Under the pieces are notes generated by a model. It saw only the letters and a program-made list of their open reading frames with translations, made no database searches and had not been told where the DNA came from. A stretch of DNA of 10,819 nt from CAYOHG01 sp964465125 (GTDB lineage: Bacteria > Planctomycetota > Phycisphaerae > UBA1845 > Fen-1342), in assembly GCA_964465125.1 (NCBI GenBank), contig CAYXIO010000086.1:1-10819 (forward strand), in the 5' to 3' direction. Position 1 is the first letter of the stretch. Every line of letters begins with the position of its first letter. This document shows, piece by piece, positions 1-7,750 of the stretch. The translations under genes and the position numbers were made by a program.

Positions 1-26
1 GCCAGCGGCGCGCAGCACATCACGCA

Positions 27-100
27 GGGGTAGCGTGGGCGTCCTCGCCCGCGAACACAGAACGTCGCCCGATTGACGGGCAAGATGCCCATCCCACCCC
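27..100. repeat. REP/MITE-like element with imperfect inverted ends (copy 1)
   Basis: About 74 bp bounded by ggggtagcgtgggcgtcc on the left and the complement of ggggtgggatgggcatc on the right, so the ends form an imperfect inverted repeat. It sits inside the structural-gene fragment and brings in an in-frame TAG at 31-33. The same end sequence recurs at 195-259. Such palindromic elements are, from memory, abundant in planctomycete genomes. Confidence 0.6.
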
Positions 101-130
101 CGCCCGGCCAGACCGCGCCAAACTTCAACT

Positions 131-156
131 GTGGCACAGGCTTCCAGCCTGTGAAT
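131..156. repeat. Short palindromic repeat (cacaggct-ttc-agcctgtg type)
   Basis: CACAGGCT (135-142) and AGCCTGTG (146-153) are perfect inverted arms around a 3-nt loop. The unit is preceded by gtgg and followed by aat. This type of short dispersed palindrome is familiar from planctomycete genomes. Here it is read in frame as CGTGFQPVN inside the structural-gene fragment. Confidence 0.6.
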
Positions 157-194
157 CGGGCCACGGTCGACAGCGTCGAAGGCGTGGACATCAC

Positions 195-259
195 GGGTGG
201 CGCGGGCGTCCCCGGCCGCGAGACATCAGCGGATCGCGGGCAGGATGCCCGCGCTACCC
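195..259. repeat. REP/MITE-like element with imperfect inverted ends (copy 2)
   Basis: About 65 bp. The left end gggtggcgcgggcgtcc pairs with the right end, whose complement reads gggtagcgcgggcatcc, giving roughly 26-bp imperfect terminal inverted repeats around a ~13-bp core. It is the same family as the element at 27-100. The reading frame of the host gene is open through it. Confidence 0.65.
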
Positions 260-524
260 TCGCCGAGACGCACTACCTGGCCGATGCCGTCGTCACGCTG
301 GCGTACAAGCTGACGCTGTTTGCGCTGACCGGCCGCGTGAACAACTCGGCATTCAAGGGCTTCGCCGTGGGCGAATGCCTCTTCCTCGGCGCAGCCGGCG
401 CGAAACGCGGCAGCGGCGATTGGGAGATCGGCTACCGCTTCGCCTCCAGCCCGAACGTGACCGGCCTGACCGTCGGCGACATCACCGGCATCAACAAGAA
501 GGATTCACAATACCTGCGTGTGCG

Positions 525-1205
525 TCAGCCGATTAGTGATTCAGGCCAGCGCCGCACTTTCAGGCCGAGTTTGAGATTTGCGGGCAGCGGACGAACCTCG
601 ATGTTCGTGGGGACGCGAATCTTAGCGGGAAGTCGGCTTCGGAAGTCGTCCAATCCCATGTCTAGGCGCAGTTCCGAGAGACGCCGCTGTGCGTGGTCGT
701 TCAAGACCACGGACAAATCGGATTGTACTCCGAGTAATGCGTTGTCGTAGGCCCCGTGATGCAGCCGACAGAGCGCCAGACCGTTCGTGACCTCATCAGT
801 CGAATGCGGGTGGGACACAGGAACGATATGCGCGGCGTCCACGAGCTTCAAGGCACACTCGCAAACCGCGCAGCGATAGCCGTAGGCGCGCAAGACCTCC
901 GGCTTGAATTTGGCGTCGCGATACGCACGCATCGTTTGGACCAAGTCATAGCGGCGCGCGGCCTGGATTTCATTCTCCGACTCGTCCAGAAAGGTGCGCT
1001 CCTCTTCGGGGCTTGCGCGCGAGAGATCGGTCGCCGCCGTCGCGTCGCCCTCCGAGTTATGCAACGGCAGCCCATGCTGTATGTACCACAGCAGAGCGTC
1101 CGGTGTAACGGCTACAACGACTTCGCGACCCTCCGCGGCGGGACGAAGATACGTCGCGATTCCATGGTGGTGAGCCGTTCGGAGTGTTTCAGCATTGACT
1201 TGCAA
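525..1205 (-). CDS. HNH endonuclease, probably lacking its N terminus
   Basis: A 226-residue frame starting at TTG. The C-terminal half holds a complete HNH (beta-beta-alpha metal) nuclease: YRCAVC (C112, C115), DAAHIVP (H126), NGLALCRLHH (N141, C146, H149, H150) and YDN. The two CxxC-type pairs probably bind structural zinc, and the histidines and asparagine form the metal site. Residues 1-60 (TLRTAHHHGIATYLRP, AVTPDALLWYIQHG) look like the middle of a longer type II restriction-like HNH protein. No Shine-Dalgarno precedes the TTG. The frame continues upstream without interruption to the TAG that ends the 98-residue gene at 1254, so no good start exists. I infer a 5'-truncated or fused gene whose nuclease domain is intact. 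It is the last gene of the minus-strand nuclease operon. Confidence 0.75.
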   Translation of the reverse strand: MQVNAETLRTAHHHGIATYLRPAAEGREVVVAVTPDALLWYIQHGLPLHNSEGDATAATDLSRASPEEERTFLDESENEIQAARRYDLVQTMRAYRDAKFKPEVLRAYGYRCAVCECALKLVDAAHIVPVSHPHSTDEVTNGLALCRLHHGAYDNALLGVQSDLSVVLNDHAQRRLSELRLDMGLDDFRSRLPAKIRVPTNIEVRPLPANLKLGLKVRRWPESLIG

Positions 1206-1253
1206 GCTTGGCGACTTGCGAGAGAAAGTTGAATGTCGGCGCGGATCCCAGCG

Positions 1254-1550
1254 CTATGGGGGCGCCAGCCCGCGTTGGCCACGAGCTACGACATGCTGCC
1301 CGCCCGATGCGCACTCAATCCACCGAACCTCGCCGAACAGCGTTGCTGCTGCCGACGCATCGTCGGGGTACAGCTGACACGTGTCGCAACGCTCGACGAT
1401 CGTCCAGTTCCGAAACTGCTCATGCGGCAGCACGCATGAGGGACTGGCGGGGCAACGAATTCCGCTCCCGTCACATCCTTCGCAAGCCGGACCCTCGCTC
1501 TCAAGAACAGTGACGCCGGTGGCGATTGCAACTGCGCTACTCGATTTCAT
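1254..1550 (-). CDS. Small cysteine-rich hypothetical protein (98 aa)
   Basis: The ATG at 1550 is preceded by TTGGAGG at good spacing (8 nt), and the gene begins 16 nt after the stop of the PLD nuclease gene, so it is very probably translated from the same operon. The protein has CEGC (C23, C26), C33, C39, CDTC (C55, C58) and C80, a pattern expected for one or two zinc-ribbon-like knuckles. The segment around WTIVERCDTCQLYPDD is the most conserved-looking part. No catalytic motif, signal peptide or membrane segment is visible. I do not recognise a named family. A role as a small partner of the adjacent nucleases is only an inference from position. Confidence 0.65.
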   Translation of the reverse strand: MKSSSAVAIATGVTVLESEGPACEGCDGSGIRCPASPSCVLPHEQFRNWTIVERCDTCQLYPDDASAAATLFGEVRWIECASGGQHVVARGQRGLAPP

Positions 1551-1566
1551 ACGCCAAGCCTCCAAC

Positions 1567-2445
1567 TCACGGTATTGCACCAGGGGGTGTATGCTCTGCA
1601 ATGAGGTGCCAACGGTCGTCGCGAAGCTCAATGTCCCCTCGTCGGCGCAAGAAGACTTGGGCCGTTCTGACGCCATGCTTCCATTTCTTGCCGAAATGCT
1701 GCCCATTTATCACCCGGTCAACAGAATCATCGCAGAGGTCCGGGTGAATCTGCTGGATTGCCGCATGTATCTCAGCCGTCTTTCGTGGTCCTTGGCGCAG
1801 GATGTGCAAGATCGCGTCGGCAAAAATGGCGTGAGCCGTACGACCGGCCGCACGGACCGCAAGGATGCTCTCGTCTGCCTCACGTAGCCGCCTATCGAAT
1901 TCTCGGCGGACTCGCGAGCGAATACTTTGTTCGGCCGCCTGGCGCATTTCCCGCAACTCGGCGACCACCGACGCAAATGTGTGAAGCTGGGCTCCGTCCA
2001 CCGGTGAGCCAAGCACGGAGTACCTGACGACGTCATCCCGGATTGCGCGCACCGTATCCGGTGCGGTGAAAAGGACTCCGTATTCGAAGTTGCGCGATAT
2101 CCCTGATTCCGTCATGTTTCCCGATGTGACTATGGCACGTGCTTCGTCCGCGACGTATACCTTGGCATGTAGGCTGGGGAGGAACCTTACAGCCGTCTGC
2201 GGCACCGATGCGACGAGGTCGGATATGGCAGCGACATCCGTCCCTCCCAACAACATGTTCTCGCGCGAGAGGTCTGTCAGAATGAGCACCTCAATTGGGC
2301 GCGCGCCGTCACGGAGGAGGTACTGCCGAATCTTCTCACAGGGACTGCGGCCGATGAAGGGCGAGCACAGTACGAGCGACCGATTGGCTTGCGTCAGCAA
2401 GCCGTCGAACCGCGCATTCCAAGGGGATCGGAGCAGTTCAAACAT
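1567..2445 (-). CDS. PLD-family (HKD) nuclease with C-terminal winged-helix-like domain, restriction endonuclease-like
   Basis: 292 residues. ATG at 2445 preceded by GGATCGGAG. One HKD motif is visible as LHAKVYVAD (H93, K95, D100), followed by SGNMTESG (S108, G109, N110) and FEYG, the layout of single-HKD phosphodiesterases that act as dimers, such as the BfiI and NgoFVII restriction enzymes. Metal-independent phosphodiester cleavage is the known chemistry of that family. Residues ~205-290 (HILRQGPRKTAEIHAAIQQ, HPDLCDD, FGKKWKHGVRTAQ, DIELRDDRWHL) look like a winged-helix DNA-binding domain. The gene lies 12 nt downstream of a truncated methyltransferase and 16 nt upstream of the 98-residue gene. 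It appears full length. The substrate site is unknown. Confidence 0.8.
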   Translation of the reverse strand: MFELLRSPWNARFDGLLTQANRSLVLCSPFIGRSPCEKIRQYLLRDGARPIEVLILTDLSRENMLLGGTDVAAISDLVASVPQTAVRFLPSLHAKVYVADEARAIVTSGNMTESGISRNFEYGVLFTAPDTVRAIRDDVVRYSVLGSPVDGAQLHTFASVVAELREMRQAAEQSIRSRVRREFDRRLREADESILAVRAAGRTAHAIFADAILHILRQGPRKTAEIHAAIQQIHPDLCDDSVDRVINGQHFGKKWKHGVRTAQVFLRRRGDIELRDDRWHLIAEHTPPGAIP

Positions 2446-2457
2446 GTGACTCCGATC

Positions 2458-2817
2458 CTACTGGAGATCGGCGGCACCGCTTCGGACCGGTACGCCGGGC
2501 TTCCAAGCGCCGCCGATGTCGAGAACAAAGCTGCCTGCCGGCTTGAGAACGCGCTTGATCTCGGCGCAGAAGGGCATGAACCATTCAAGATACCGCTCTA
2601 ATGGCTCGTTTCCGTATTCCTTCTGCCGCGTTAAGGCGAACGGGGGCGATGTCATGACGAGGTCAACGCTGTCGGTCGGGAGCGCTCGAAGGAGCTTGAT
2701 TGCGTCGGCTTCAAACATCGCGCCAAGCTCAGTCGAGTAGGCGGGTTGAAACTTAGCGACGCCGACTTCCGCAATCCATGATGCGACGTCGGAAGTGAAT
2801 TTGCTCATCTTGAGCAT
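2458..2817 (-). pseudogene. DNA methyltransferase (N4-cytosine/N6-adenine type), 3'-truncated
   Basis: 119 residues. Motif IV is clear: VDLVMTSPPF (T56-F60), followed by ALTRQKEYGNEP, YLEWFMPF, RVLKPAGSFVLDIGGAW and KPGVPVRS. This is the N-terminal part of a DNA methylase of the N-4/N-6 family (PF01555 type), normally about 300 residues or more. After VRS the protein ends in five unrelated residues. In enzymes with this motif order the S-adenosylmethionine-binding FxGxG motif lies in the missing C-terminal part, so the product should be inactive. The gene starts 12 nt after the 221-residue gene's stop, and the PLD nuclease begins 12 nt after its own stop. Either ATG, at 2817 or 2808, could be the start. 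Confidence 0.75.
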
Positions 2818-2829
2818 CGAGCATCCCTG

Positions 2830-3495
2830 CTATGCGCCAATCGTCGCCGTGACCGTCGCGCTCCACGGCCCGACCTCGCCGCGCGAGTTGATCCAGCGCA
2901 GCATGTAGTGTGCGAGCTTGTTGCCCTGCGGGCCGTCATAGTCGCGCGTGTACGGAGCGCGGGTATCGACGGCGAGAAACGTCAATTCGCCGGGATCGAC
3001 CGGCGGCGGGCCGTCCACCTTCACCCAAATCTCAGCCCCGATCACGCCGGCCGGTTTGGCCCGCCGCGTCGGCGTGGACTCGTCCGTAAAGTCGATGGTG
3101 TGCTGCAAGCGCTGCGAAGCATCCACCGTCGCGACCGGGCGCGTCGTCGGCGGGCCGACGGGCGACGGCTCCTTGTCGGGGACGGTGATCCCGAGCGCGG
3201 CGCGCTCGGTGTCATCGACGCTGGCCGACGCCTGCAACCGGCGGACGAGCGGCCGCACGGCGGCTTCGACGCCGGTCCGCGCCGCGTCCTTGCCCTCGCG
3301 CGCGGCGATGGCGGCGGCCGCGGCGGCGATGTGGGCCGGGTACTTGCTGTTCCACGTCGTCTGCGCCGTCGTGACGGGCGTCATGTCGCCCGCGACCAGC
3401 TCCAGCGCTACAAGGTTCGCGTTCGCGTACGTGACGAAGTTGGCCAGCCAGCCGTTGAGCTCGGCATCGCCGCGCGGAATGTAATCGTTCGCCAT
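2830..3495 (-). CDS. Planctomycete-type conserved hypothetical protein with C-terminal fibronectin-like segment
   Basis: 221 residues from the ATG at 3495, which has AGGAG six bases upstream. Upstream codons are open but low-complexity, and I do not count them as coding. The N-terminal half (IPRGDAELNGWLANFVTYANANL..VAGDMTPVTTAQTTW) looks helical with an alanine-rich stretch. A proline-rich hinge (GPPTTRPVAT) follows, then a beta-rich end (AEIWVKVDG, HYMLRWINSRGEVGPWS) resembling a fibronectin-III-like fold. From memory this family occurs in many copies in planctomycete genomes and has no assigned function. No signal peptide is visible. The gene is complete, is the first in the minus-strand series leading into the nuclease operon, and has the 21-bp repeat array upstream. 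Confidence 0.75.
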   Translation of the reverse strand: MANDYIPRGDAELNGWLANFVTYANANLVALELVAGDMTPVTTAQTTWNSKYPAHIAAAAAAIAAREGKDAARTGVEAAVRPLVRRLQASASVDDTERAALGITVPDKEPSPVGPPTTRPVATVDASQRLQHTIDFTDESTPTRRAKPAGVIGAEIWVKVDGPPPVDPGELTFLAVDTRAPYTRDYDGPQGNKLAHYMLRWINSRGEVGPWSATVTATIGA

Positions 3496-3597
3496 GGGCG
3501 CTCCTGAACCTCGACCGCGGCGGCCGCCGCCGCCTTTGTGAGCCTTCTGCGCTGGGAGCGGCGACGGATCGGGCATGAATTGCTGCTCCACGACCCG

Positions 3598-3870
3598 ACC
3601 GGGGGCCGCTCCCACGGATGCGGGGGATTATCCGACTCGGCTGGGGGAATGTCCAGCCCGACCGGGGAACGGCACGGCTGAGCCGGGGACCGGCACGGGC
3701 CAGCCGGGGGCTTCCACGGCTGCGCCGGGGGCTTCTACGGCCGCGCCGGGGGTTTGCACGGCTGCGCCGGGGGCTTCTACGTGCCGGTCGGGGCGGCCCA
3801 CGGGCGGGTCGGCGGCTTCCCCGGATGGTCCGGGGAGGGCAACGGATGAGCCGGGGAAGATTCTGAACGA
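3598..3870. repeat. Array of thirteen in-phase 21-bp degenerate repeats with G-tracts
   Basis: Thirteen consecutive 21-bp units start at 3598, 3619, 3640, 3661, 3682, 3703, 3724, 3745, 3766, 3787, 3808, 3829 and 3850 with no phase slip. Each begins about nccgggg or nccggggg (unit 11: gtcggcgg) and carries a second conserved patch of the cacgg or tacgg kind 13-17 nt in. Central units (6-9) are nearly identical, outer ones diverged. Both sides of this 468-bp intergenic stretch (3496-3963) carry divergent genes. I see no other gene in the stretch. Confidence 0.85.
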
Positions 3871-3963
3871 CTTTTCAGAAAACCGTCAGTGGCAACACAC
3901 CAGCCCTCAGGCTAGCCTCGCGCGGGAATGGGGACGACCGACAACCTCGAAAGGAGGAACGTC

Positions 3964-4137
3964 ATGACACGCGCTCTCTCGATGCTGATTGCCGCGCTGG
4001 CAGTGACAGCGCTGGGGCAGGACAACGGCGGCTCGCAAACGCCGCCGCAGTCGCCGAAGGCTGAATGGAACTTCGACAAGGACGAGGCCGGAAAGACGCC
4101 CGGCGGGTGGCGCGGAGCTATAGCCGAATTTCGTTGA
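3964..4137 (+). pseudogene. 5' fragment of a secreted protein gene truncated by an IS256-type element
   Basis: A very strong Shine-Dalgarno (aaaggagg, 3950-3957) lies six bases before the ATG. The product starts with a signal peptide (MTRALSMLIAALAVTALG, likely cleaved after ALG). A short linker then leads into AEWNFDKDEAGKTPGGW, which resembles the first strand of secreted planctomycete proteins beginning FDxDxxGxxPxGW (concanavalin-like or DUF1080-like, from memory). After GGWRGA the sequence changes to the left part of an IS256-type element, and a TGA ends it at 57 residues. The expression signals are intact, so a short secreted peptide may still be made, but the parental gene is broken. 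Confidence 0.6.
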
Positions 4138-4385
4138 TGGCCGGCTGAAAAAGGGCGGCGTACTCTTCGGGCCAAGTGTGGTTCCGAACCGCCCACGGTG
4201 GGCAGGAGAGTACGCCGATGCACGAGAGTAGCAGCGCGACGAGCACGATTCCAGCGCCCGGACGTGATGTTCTGACCGAGATTCTGCGGGACGGGGCGCA
4301 ACGCCTGCTGGGACAGGCGATTGAAGCGGAAGTCGACGCCTGGATTGACCAGCACACCCAGCTCCGCGACGAGCCGGCCCGGCTA
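4119..4385 (+). mobile_element. Left-end remnant of an IS256-type insertion sequence
   Basis: The left boundary is inferred from where the secreted-protein reading frame loses similarity (about 4113-4120). The right boundary is where transposase homology ends (about 4385). It contains the upstream region and the start of the transposase only. Boundaries are approximate. Confidence 0.5.
4218..4385 (+). pseudogene. IS256-family transposase, N-terminal remnant
   Basis: The ATG at 4218 has AGGAG 9-14 bases upstream and is followed by about 55 recognisable residues: VLTEILRDGAQRLLGQAIEA then EVDAWIDQH, the characteristic N-terminal helical segment of IS256 (Mutator-like) transposases. Homology stops around LRDEPARL. 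None of the catalytic DDE domain is present in the window, so the gene is inactive. The upstream 4119-4217 stretch, rich in small inverted motifs, is probably the left end of the same IS. Terminal repeats and target duplication cannot be defined because the right end is missing. Confidence 0.75.
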
Positions 4386-4422
4386 ATCGGCCTCACACCT
4401 CCCAATCCTCGGCCGGACGCTT

Positions 4423-4632
4423 CTATTTTCCGGCTGTGTGGCGGTCGTAGCGACGCTGGTCGGCACGTTCCTGGGTTAGCGGCCCGCGACGGCCCCGAGT
4501 CATGCGTTGCTGTCTGGGAGGGCATCGACGAAGCGTTGACAGGGGCACGCACAGGCCGGGCATACAGCCGCGAAACCAACGTTTCCCGGGATGCCGACGC
4601 CGTAAGGAGAGGCGGAAGGCAACAAGGGGCAT
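4423..4632 (-). CDS. Small arginine-rich hypothetical protein
   Basis: 69 residues. ATG at 4632 is preceded by CGGAGTAGGG and begins 22 nt after the stop of the recombinase gene, so co-transcription is plausible. The protein is very basic, with four cysteines none of which form CxxC, and a charged end (TRGRRGPLTQERADQRRYDR). I do not recognise a family. Its position behind an integrase would suit a small directionality factor, but nothing in the sequence proves it, and it could be non-coding. The rest of 4386-4654 shows no other gene. Confidence 0.35.
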   Translation of the reverse strand: MPLVAFRLSLRRRHPGKRWFRGCMPGLCVPLSTLRRCPPRQQRMTRGRRGPLTQERADQRRYDRHTAGK

Positions 4633-4654
4633 CCCTACTCCGACCTGGAAGCTC

Positions 4655-5920
4655 TCATGAAGTCGGCGACTGAGCCGGTACCGCTTTCGTCTTCTTCGGC
4701 GTGTCCTGCGTCATACTCCCCGACGACAGACGCTTTCGAACCCATTCGATGACTTCCCGGCATTCGGGGCGGACGGGCCGCATGTAGAGGTCGGCCATGT
4801 CGCTGCTCGCCGTGTGTCCAAGCCAACGCTTCATGTCACCGATTGAGCATCCCGGCCGCGAACCAAAATCGGTCGCTCCCAAGTGCCGAAGCGTGTAGAA
4901 GCCGTCGAGCGTCTCCTTCGACTCGCCGATTTTCTTTCGGAGCTTATCCCACCAAAGCGTCACGGCGTTCGATGTCGGCTGCACAAGGGGGACCCCGTTT
5001 CGCGTAACGAAGAGAAGCTGCCCGGCCTCACGGCGAGCGGCCTCCTGGTACTTCTTTACGTAAGCCCAAACAAGGGGAGGGGTATCGCCGTAACGCTCAA
5101 CGCCGGTCTTGGGCCGTCGTAGGTCGTACGCCTTCGCCGAAATCTGCCCGACGTGAATCGCTGCGAGGTCTTTCGCTCCAAGCCCTAAGCCAAGCCCAAG
5201 CCAAATCATGGTGCGGCCACGAAGGTCTGTGCCTTGAAGCATTCGCTTCAACTGGTCCACGGTTGGAAGCGTCCGCTCTTCGGAAGGCTTGCCATGAACC
5301 ACATCGCGAGAGTCCCAATTCCACGCGAGAACTTGCTGACCGTGCTCAGGGCGTCCTGCCCGGTCGATGAGGGCCTTTACGATTTGCAGACGCTTGGCGA
5401 CCTGCGATGCTGAGAAGCCTTTCTTTACGACGGCTCGGTTGAACTCCTCGATGTCCTGCATCGACAAGTCGGAAAGGCGAAGCCGCGTGATTGCGTTCGT
5501 GCCGTGCCGGTCATTGAGAAACTCAAGGAAGTCGTGGATGACCTTCACGCGGTCTCGGTAAACCGGTGCTGCGATGCTCCCTTGTCGCCTTGGCTCTCCG
5601 GCCCCCCGAACACGGGCCTCTTCCGCCTTCTTCAATCCTGTCGCGACCTCTAGCACGCAACCCGAGAGCATCTCGGGTCGCTTGGCCGGACGCGGCGGGC
5701 GTTTGACCTGGGTGGGGTAGGTCTTGCCGTTCGCTCCAAGGTGCTCAAGCACCCAACCGTGATAGAGCACGCGGGCTTCGGCCTCACGCTCTCGCTCGCG
5801 GATGTTGAAGACGTGCTTCCGGGGGATGCGGGTCTCTTTGTCGCGGAAGGCCACGTGCCAACCAAGGTCTCGCCACGTGGTGAACCTGAGTTTCGGGATT
5901 CGCTGCCTGCTCTTTGCCAC
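4655..5920 (-). CDS. Tyrosine recombinase/integrase with non-canonical active-site residues
   Basis: 421 residues. GTG at 5920 preceded by CCGGAG seven bases upstream. N-terminal region ~1-100 is basic. A SAM-like core-binding domain spans ~115-195 (YRDRVKVIHDFLEFLNDRHG, ITRLRLSDLSMQDIEEF). The catalytic domain follows: GLGAKDL (residues 246-252, where box I normally has an arginine, here G248), RRPKTGVER (K271), FYTLRHLG (Y342 in the usual His place, R345), RWLGHT (H369) and ADLYM (Y379 nucleophile). So K, R, H and Y are present but the box I Arg and box II His are replaced. I recall similar substitutions in planctomycete integrases. The gene faces away from the tRNA-Gly gene, 106 bp from it, with paired direct repeats between. 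The 69-residue gene follows. Confidence 0.85.
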   Translation of the reverse strand: MAKSRQRIPKLRFTTWRDLGWHVAFRDKETRIPRKHVFNIREREREAEARVLYHGWVLEHLGANGKTYPTQVKRPPRPAKRPEMLSGCVLEVATGLKKAEEARVRGAGEPRRQGSIAAPVYRDRVKVIHDFLEFLNDRHGTNAITRLRLSDLSMQDIEEFNRAVVKKGFSASQVAKRLQIVKALIDRAGRPEHGQQVLAWNWDSRDVVHGKPSEERTLPTVDQLKRMLQGTDLRGRTMIWLGLGLGLGAKDLAAIHVGQISAKAYDLRRPKTGVERYGDTPPLVWAYVKKYQEAARREAGQLLFVTRNGVPLVQPTSNAVTLWWDKLRKKIGESKETLDGFYTLRHLGATDFGSRPGCSIGDMKRWLGHTASSDMADLYMRPVRPECREVIEWVRKRLSSGSMTQDTPKKTKAVPAQSPTS

Positions 5921-5940
5921 GGTCGATCTCCGGGTATAAT
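5913..5940 (+). promoter_or_regulatory. Candidate promoter reading toward tRNA-Gly
   Basis: A perfect TATAAT at 5935-5940 with TTTGCC at 5913-5918 (16-bp spacing) points rightward toward the tRNA gene about 87 bp downstream. No better promoter is visible nearer the tRNA. It overlaps the first codon and leader of the opposing recombinase gene. Confidence 0.35.
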
Positions 5941-5960
5941 GCCGGGTGGTTCGGCGGCCG

Positions 5961-5966
5961 ATTATA
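5961..5966 (-). promoter_or_regulatory. -10 box (TATAAT) for the 4655-5920 recombinase gene
   Basis: On the minus strand a perfect TATAAT lies 41-46 bases before the GTG start. There is no good -35 at 17 bp. Instead the region is occupied by the proximal copy of a 15-bp direct repeat, suggesting activator- or recombinase-dependent control. Inferred from sequence alone. Confidence 0.45.
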
Positions 5967-5978
5967 GGCAGCTTCCGG

Positions 5979-6016
5979 GCTTAAGTAGAGCAAGCCGTCG
6001 AGCTTAAGTAGAGCAA
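5979..6016. repeat. Pair of perfect 15-bp direct repeats between recombinase and tRNA-Gly
   Basis: gcttaagtagagcaa occurs at 5979-5993 and again at 6002-6016, 23 bp apart start to start, about two helical turns, so both copies face the same side of the DNA. The location upstream of a recombinase gene fits operator or arm-type recombinase binding sites. The function is inferred. Confidence 0.65.
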
Positions 6017-6026
6017 AACGGCCTTG

Positions 6027-7747
<1,721 letters not shown>

Positions 7748-7750
7748 GTT

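Larger units (their letters stand above)
1..524 (+). pseudogene. Fragment of phage-like structural gene carrying repeat insertions
   Basis: Frame 1 is open at the left edge (ending ..QHITQ), meets a TAG at 31-33 inside a repeat element, and continues in the same frame with PPGQTAPNFN, VDSVEGVDIT and then LAETHYLADAVVTLAYKLT to GLTVGDITGINKK and YLRVR (about 500-524). From memory this resembles a planctomycete phage-type structural or coat-like protein whose members continue past a GINKK..YL.VR segment. Here the similarity stops at about 524, exactly where the opposing HNH gene ends. Open frame beyond that point (to 750) is only antisense to the HNH gene. The 5' end lies outside the window. 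A TTG at 73 could restart translation, but the product would lack the N terminus. Disruption by a stop and 3' truncation make this a likely pseudogene. The exact function is uncertain. Confidence 0.55.

Noticed and set aside
525..750. Continuation of the left plus-strand frame past 524
   Set aside because: It is antisense to the HNH gene end and loses the structural-protein similarity.
848..1075. Second minus-strand frame inside the HNH gene
   Set aside because: Shadow frame with arginine-rich composition; the HNH frame carries the motifs.
3496..3615. N-terminal extension of the 2830-3495 gene
   Set aside because: Glycine/arginine-rich low-complexity codons overlapping the repeat array, while a good AGGAG precedes the ATG at 3495.
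3598..3870. CRISPR array
   Set aside because: Units are contiguous 21-mers without unique spacers, and no cas gene is near.
3575..3967. Plus-strand frame through the 21-bp repeats ending in an ATGA overlap with the secreted-protein gene
   Set aside because: Low-complexity peptide, no ribosome site, and its end simply translates the Shine-Dalgarno of the next gene. Openness follows from the period being a multiple of three.
4118..4579. Minus-strand frame across the IS256 remnant
   Set aside because: Antisense to the transposase start and secreted-protein fragment; no recognisable content.
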